A stretch of 64,000 bases of DNA, from positions 149,731 to 213,730 of the forward strand of contig NZ_BCBA01000012.1 in the NCBI RefSeq assembly GCF_001320245.1, in the 5' to 3' direction. The stretch comes from Pseudomonas sp. NBRC 111124 (GTDB taxonomy: Bacteria > Pseudomonadota > Gammaproteobacteria > Pseudomonadales > Pseudomonadaceae). Shown one piece after another: positions 60,414-64,000 of this stretch; within the stretch, counting starts at the first letter, position 1; each line of letters starts with the position of its first letter. The notes beneath the pieces were generated by a model. That model saw nothing but the letters and a program-made list of their open reading frames with translations. It ran no database searches and was not told the origin of the DNA. The translations under genes were made by a program, and so were the position numbers.

Positions 60414-60974
60414 TCAGCAGTTGCGCCCGATTGGATAAAACACGCCATGGCTCCACACGCCCAGCCACTCGTCGCCATCGATCACCCGCGGCACTGCCAG
60501 GTCGACCAACTGGTAGAACACATTGCGATGAATCAACGCCTCAAGGTTGCTGCGCATCAGCACGTAGGGCGACGGTTCCTGGGTATCGGGGTTGATCTCA
60601 ACCCGCAACGGGTTCTGCGGCCCCGCTTCGGCCTGATCCTCGACATTACTGGTAAAGCGCAGCACCTGCGCCTCGCCACTGCCCAGCACCTCAAGGGCCA
60701 CCGCCACGAACGGTGCATCGTCGACGCGAATACCGACCTTCTCCACCGGGGTGATCAGGAAATAATCATCGCCATCGCGGCGCATGATGGTGGAAAACAG
60801 CCGGACCATCGGCTTGCGCCCAATCGGCGTACCCAGGTAATACCATGTGCCATCGCGGGCGATACGCATGTCGATATCGCCGCAGAAATCCGGATTCCAC
60901 AGATGCACCGGCGGCAGCCCCTTGTGCTTGGGGATCTGCGCCAATAGATCGCTGGCCTTGCCGGAATCCGTCAT
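60414..60974 (-). CDS. DUF1285 family protein
   Basis: A 186-residue protein (ATG 60974; GTG three bases upstream is an alternative). It has the DUF1285 pattern: PPVHLWNPDFCGDIDMRI, GTWYYLGTPIGRKPMVRLFS, and YFLITPVEKVGIRVDDAPF. Function unknown; the fold has been described as two related beta subdomains. It begins 11 bases after the DUF4823 gene, with AGGGCAGGG acting as ribosome site, so they are co-transcribed. Confidence 0.85.
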   Translation of the reverse strand: MTDSGKASDLLAQIPKHKGLPPVHLWNPDFCGDIDMRIARDGTWYYLGTPIGRKPMVRLFSTIMRRDGDDYFLITPVEKVGIRVDDAPFVAVALEVLGSGEAQVLRFTSNVEDQAEAGPQNPLRVEINPDTQEPSPYVLMRSNLEALIHRNVFYQLVDLAVPRVIDGDEWLGVWSHGVFYPIGRNC

Positions 60975-60984
60975 CACCCTGCCC

Positions 60985-61590
60985 TCACTCGCTCATGCCC
61001 AGAAGGCTACGAGCGTACTCGCGCATCGGTGCGCCAAGCAAATCTTGCGGTGACTGGTCGTGGAACGTCAACAAACCGCCACGGCTCTTGATCCGGGCGG
61101 TGTCGATCAGATAACGGGTGTTGGTCTCGATCAGCATCATCTGCACCACACCGGTGTCCCAACCCAGACGGTCGACGGCCTGCTCGTCATACCATTCATC
61201 GCCATTGCCGATACGGTCGTCGGTGCGGGCGAAACGGGTGTAGAGCACATAATCGGCGCCGACCGAACGGGCCTGGGCAATGGCTTCCTCAAGGCCCAGC
61301 GGCCCTTGGGCACGGCGTACCAGCGGGAAATACTCGATGAAACTCTTGAATGCCTCCTCGGCCACCGCATTCTGCTTCGGCAGCGGGCCCTTGCCCGGCG
61401 GCATGAACGCCCCCTGACCGATGAAGATGAACGAATCAGGCTGCAGGCGAATCGACAGGGTACGACGGGTATCGCTGTGGTCCAGCAAGCCGGCATCGCT
61501 CATGTGGTAACGGACGCCCTCGCCCATATCGCTGACATTCATGCAGCCGCCCAACGCCATCAGCGTCAGCAGCAAGACCAGGCTACGCAT
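60985..61590 (-). CDS. DUF4823 family lipoprotein
   Basis: A 201-residue lipoprotein with lipobox LGGC (Cys16). The body includes FIFIGQGAFMPPGKGPLP and ADYVLYTRFARTDDRIG, which match DUF4823, a family of small Gram-negative lipoproteins of unknown role. It forms an operon with DUF1285. Confidence 0.82.
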   Translation of the reverse strand: MRSLVLLLTLMALGGCMNVSDMGEGVRYHMSDAGLLDHSDTRRTLSIRLQPDSFIFIGQGAFMPPGKGPLPKQNAVAEEAFKSFIEYFPLVRRAQGPLGLEEAIAQARSVGADYVLYTRFARTDDRIGNGDEWYDEQAVDRLGWDTGVVQMMLIETNTRYLIDTARIKSRGGLLTFHDQSPQDLLGAPMREYARSLLGMSE

Positions 61591-61612
61591 CTTTCCTCCA
61601 GTGGCCGGTGAC

Positions 61613-61633
61613 GAAAAACCGGCGAATAGCCGG
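61613..61633 (-). terminator. Intrinsic terminator after moaA
   Basis: On the minus strand, CCGGC/GCCGG (loop TATTC) is followed by TTTTT. It lies between the moaA stop and the DUF4823 start. Confidence 0.75.
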
Positions 61634-61656
61634 CGGATGCAGCTTTTGCGCCAGCT

Positions 61657-62625
61657 TCAGCCGCCAATCACCTTCATCACCGTCACACCCCCGGAAAACG
61701 CCAGCTCCTGCTTGTCTGCCAGGGCTTTTACCAGCAACCGCTGCAAGCCTGGCAACGCCTGATGGCGTGGTTTTTCTAGCAGGTCACCGACAAAGTGGCG
61801 ATTGCCCGAAGACAGGCAACCGTGCAGCCAACCGGTAGACGACAGGCGCAGCCGCGAGCATGTCCGGCAGAACGGCACGCTTTCGTTGGCAATGACGCCG
61901 AAGTGGCCTTGACCCGGGATCTGGTAGCGCAGCGCCGTGGCATCGAGAGGGGCGTCGACCTGTTGATAGCCATAACGGGCGCCTATCACATCGAGCAATG
62001 CATCAAGCCCGACAAACTGCTGCAGGAACGCATTGCTGTCCCGGGCCAAGTGCCCCATGCGCATCAGCTCGATGAAACGCAGCTCGAAACCACGCGCCAT
62101 GCAGTACTCGAGCATCGGCAGCACCTGATCGAGGTTCTGCCCCCGCATGGGTACCATGTTGACCTTGATGCGCATGCCCATGGTGCTGGCCTTGTCCATG
62201 CCCGCCAGCACGCTGGCTAGGTCACCGCCACGGGCGATGCGACGAAAAGCCTGAGGGTCGAGGGTATCGAGGGACACGTTAAGCCGGCGAATACCGGCCG
62301 CCTGCAGCTGCGGCAGCTTGCGGGCGAGCAGCTGGCCGTTAGTGGTTAGCGCGATGTCGTCAAGGTCAAGTTTGGTTACCGCCGCCAGAAAGGCATCCAG
62401 CCGAGGGCTGACCAGCGGCTCGCCACCAGTGATGCGCAAACGCTCGATACCAGCGGCCTCGATGAGGTAGGCCACGCCCCGGGCCAAGGCCTCAGCCGAC
62501 AGCTCATCCTGGGCCGCGACCAGGCGCTTGCCATCCGGCACGCAGTAGCTGCAGGCGTAATTGCAGGCAGCCGTCAGGCTGACGCGCAGGTTGCGAAAAC
62601 GCCTGCCTTGACGATCGACGATCAT
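61657..62625 (-). CDS. moaA: GTP 3',8-cyclase (molybdenum cofactor synthesis)
   Basis: A 322-residue radical-SAM enzyme. The SAM-cluster motif is CNYACSYC near the N-terminus, the second cluster is in CRTCSRLRLSSTGWLHGCL, and the protein ends in GG (MKVIGG), as MoaA requires. ATG at 62625 (MIVDRQGRRF) is chosen because GGAG lies seven bases upstream; ATG at 62640 is the alternative. It catalyses the first step of molybdopterin synthesis. Confidence 0.95.
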   Translation of the reverse strand: MIVDRQGRRFRNLRVSLTAACNYACSYCVPDGKRLVAAQDELSAEALARGVAYLIEAAGIERLRITGGEPLVSPRLDAFLAAVTKLDLDDIALTTNGQLLARKLPQLQAAGIRRLNVSLDTLDPQAFRRIARGGDLASVLAGMDKASTMGMRIKVNMVPMRGQNLDQVLPMLEYCMARGFELRFIELMRMGHLARDSNAFLQQFVGLDALLDVIGARYGYQQVDAPLDATALRYQIPGQGHFGVIANESVPFCRTCSRLRLSSTGWLHGCLSSGNRHFVGDLLEKPRHQALPGLQRLLVKALADKQELAFSGGVTVMKVIGG

Positions 62626-62731
62626 GGATGACTCCGGCATGGATAAATCGGGGCTGGCAAAACTTGACTCATGGTTCAAGTTTTTGCAAGTCCCATTTCA
62701 TGCCAGGCTCACTCCATGATGACGAGTGCCT

Positions 62732-63367
62732 TTAGTTGGTGGCTTCCGGGTCACGCTTGCGCTTGTTGCCCATGCGCACGCCGATGTCCATGAGGAACTG
62801 GAAGAAGCCCTCCTGGTCCTCCAGCACATTGCTCCAGAACGGCGAGTGATACAGCGCCACGGCGCCGTGCACCAACGCCCAGGCGGCGCAGTAGTGGAAG
62901 TACGGCGGCACATCTTCGAGCTTGCCCTCGCTGATGCGGCCCTTGATCAGCTGGGTCAGGCGGTCAAAGTTGGAGGCGCGAATGCTGTGCAACTCCTCGA
63001 CCATCTCCGGTACCTGGTTGCCCTTGACCACCTTCTCTTCCAGGCGGTCGAACAGCCGGTAGCGCTGCGGGTCGCGCATGCGGAACTCGAAGTAGGCGCG
63101 CGACAGCGCCTCCTTGTCGCGATCGACATCGGCCGAGTGCAACAGCGCGTTCAGGTCACGCTCATAATCGAGCATCAGGCGCAGGTAGATCTCCGCCTTG
63201 GACTTGAAGTGCTTGTAGATCGTGCCTTTGCCGATACCTACAGCGTCGGCGATCATCTCGACGGTGACGCTGTCTTCACCCTGTTCGAGGAACAGTTTCA
63301 GCGCTGTATCGAGGATTTCCTGTTCGCGACGGCGAAACTCACGGACCTTACGAGGTTCTTTCTGCAT
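62732..63367 (-). CDS. TetR family transcriptional regulator
   Basis: A 211-residue regulator started at ATG 63367 (MQKEPRKVREFRRREQEIL). The helix-turn-helix is VEMIADAVGIGKGTIYKHFKSKAEI, a very typical TetR sequence. The C-terminal domain is of the usual helical type with no recognised ligand family. No clear ribosome site. Its target is unknown; moaA lies 106 bases downstream on the same strand. Confidence 0.9.
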   Translation of the reverse strand: MQKEPRKVREFRRREQEILDTALKLFLEQGEDSVTVEMIADAVGIGKGTIYKHFKSKAEIYLRLMLDYERDLNALLHSADVDRDKEALSRAYFEFRMRDPQRYRLFDRLEEKVVKGNQVPEMVEELHSIRASNFDRLTQLIKGRISEGKLEDVPPYFHYCAAWALVHGAVALYHSPFWSNVLEDQEGFFQFLMDIGVRMGNKRKRDPEATN

Positions 63368-63692
63368 AGGAAGGACTGGATGACATTGAAGCGGTTTATT
63401 ATGCCTAACTTGCAGCAAATTGCACGGATCATCCAACCATGTCTGTGTTTCACGATGAGTTTGCCTTCAGCGGATCGAGCAAACGGTACCCGACAAGGCA
63501 CAGGGGAATGCCTTGAAGGAGGAAGGGACGGCGGGCGTATTCCAAATCTGTTTAAAAAACGAACAGAGAATCACTGGCACTGTGCCAAACCTGACCAATA
63601 CTTGAAGTGTTGGCGCGGCGCATCCCCCCCAAGTGGCGCGCTGATAAAGGTGCTCAGGGACCGCGTACCTTTGTTTTACTCCTAATGGTCTT
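63368..63692. other. Intergenic region upstream of tetR, no gene recognised
   Basis: 325 bases with no supported reading frame. It is AT-richer near 63545-63600 and would hold the tetR promoter. The plus-strand terminator that follows suggests that a short transcript may run rightward from here, but no clear promoter is visible. Confidence 0.5.
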
Positions 63693-63728
63693 AACCCGGA
63701 TTCCCCCCCCAGAACCCGGGTTTTTTTT
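63693..63728 (+). terminator. Intrinsic terminator, plus strand, without an assigned gene
   Basis: AACCCGG and CCGGGTT form a stem (with a C-rich 15-base loop) followed by eight or nine Ts. No coding gene precedes it within 300 bases, so it may end a small RNA. Confidence 0.8.
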
Positions 63729-63745
63729 GCCCAGTACTCGGCCCC

Positions 63746-63780
63746 GGCTGGCTCTGGCTCTGGCTCTGGCTCTGGCTCTC
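63746..63780. repeat. GGCTCT hexanucleotide tandem repeat
   Basis: Five perfect copies of GGCTCT (63750-63779) preceded by a partial copy. They do not belong to any supported gene. Confidence 0.9.
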
Positions 63781-64000
63781 GCTGTTGATTTTGCTTCTAA
63801 GCGCGCGGTAGCCCAGGCGACGCTGAGTGCGACTTCAGGAGGCCGAGCGCAGGCGTCTGGAGGGCCAGGGTGCGCAGCACCCCTTCGGCGTAGCCGAAGG
63901 CGCGAGATGTAGACTTGCGCAGCAAGTCGTAGGCCGCGCGGGCCCGGAAGGCGCCGGAGTGAGGGAACCCCGCAGCGCAGCGTAGGGGCCGGATGATAGG
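63781..64000. repeat. Hairpin-rich non-coding element, continues beyond window
   Basis: No supported reading frame. It contains three tight hairpins with three-base loops: GGGTGC-GCA-GCACCC (63868-63882), CCTTCGGC-GTA-GCCGAAGG (63882-63900) and ACTTGC-GCA-GCAAGT (63913-63927), and a further CCCC-GCAGCGCAGCGTA-GGGG. Similar sequence is, to my memory, dispersed through pseudomonad genomes downstream of terminators; its nature is unknown. Confidence 0.6.

Noticed and set aside
63607..63912. A protein with an Ala-Leu repeat read through the GGCTCT array
   Set aside because: The repeat yields alternating Leu-Ala only because of the hexanucleotide; there is no ribosome site or family match, and the frame crosses the orphan terminator.

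Overview
The window looks like a stretch of chromosome from a fluorescent pseudomonad, most likely of the Pseudomonas putida group. The evidence is GC-rich coding sequence on mostly ordinary core genes; the characteristic pseudomonad order fimV-truA-trpF-accD-folC-dedD-cvpA-purF-metZ; leuC-leuD-methyltransferase-leuB-asd; gltX next to tRNA-Ala/tRNA-Glu genes; and five copies of the inverted pair type of REP sequence (GCGGGNNNNCCCGC cores) typical of P. putida. This is recognition from memory, not a database search. There are no insertion sequences, integrases, phage genes or CRISPR arrays.

Region by region. 1-9.6 kb: the end of a glutathione S-transferase gene, a small exported protein, a lactonase-type beta-propeller, an RND/MMPL exporter coupled to a YCF48-like propeller protein, pepN, and two small families (DUF2797, DUF1315). 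9.6-19.4 kb: rhomboid protease, metallophosphoesterase, nadK, DUF1853, cytochrome b561, a D-cysteine desulfhydrase-like enzyme, fadH, a nitrilase-fold protein lacking its catalytic residues, an AraC regulator, and a 28-residue ORF on the opposite strand. 19.5-21.3 kb: a lipoprotein, three identical tRNA-Asp genes and one tRNA-Val. 21.3-34.1 kb: a long minus-strand biosynthetic block (SDR, metZ, purF, cvpA, dedD, folC, accD, trpF, truA, fimV, usg). 34.2-37.3 kb: a plus-strand gene for a large secreted M66 (StcE/TagA-like) zinc protease with C-terminal lectin-like repeats, AT-richer than its surroundings and wedged between the two aspartate-semialdehyde-dehydrogenase paralogues. This is the clearest accessory gene.

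37.4-43.7 kb: asd, leuB, a methyltransferase, leuD, leuC and a divergent LysR regulator. 43.7-50.7 kb: a five-PAS GGDEF-EAL protein, a small heat-shock protein with a sigma-32 promoter and a ROSE-like RNA thermometer, dusC, a thioesterase, an alpha/beta hydrolase and a TetR regulator with an inverted-repeat operator candidate. 50.8-53.3 kb: three tandem tRNA-Ala/tRNA-Glu pairs with their own strong promoter, downstream of gltX. 53.4-59.9 kb: an EmrAB-type efflux pair, uvrB with a LexA-box candidate, an aromatic aminotransferase and tRNA-Asn. 59.9-64 kb: a cupin, DUF1285, a DUF4823 lipoprotein, moaA, a TetR regulator, and a non-coding tail containing a terminator, a GGCTCT hexanucleotide array and a cluster of small GNA-triloop hairpins that runs off the window.

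Most of the window is housekeeping: amino-acid (leucine, methionine, lysine/threonine via asd, tryptophan), purine, folate, fatty-acid and molybdenum-cofactor synthesis, plus translation (seven amino-acid-proximal tRNA or tRNA-modifying functions). The most unusual content is the M66 protease, the degenerate nitrilase, the tRNA array and the hairpin-rich tail.
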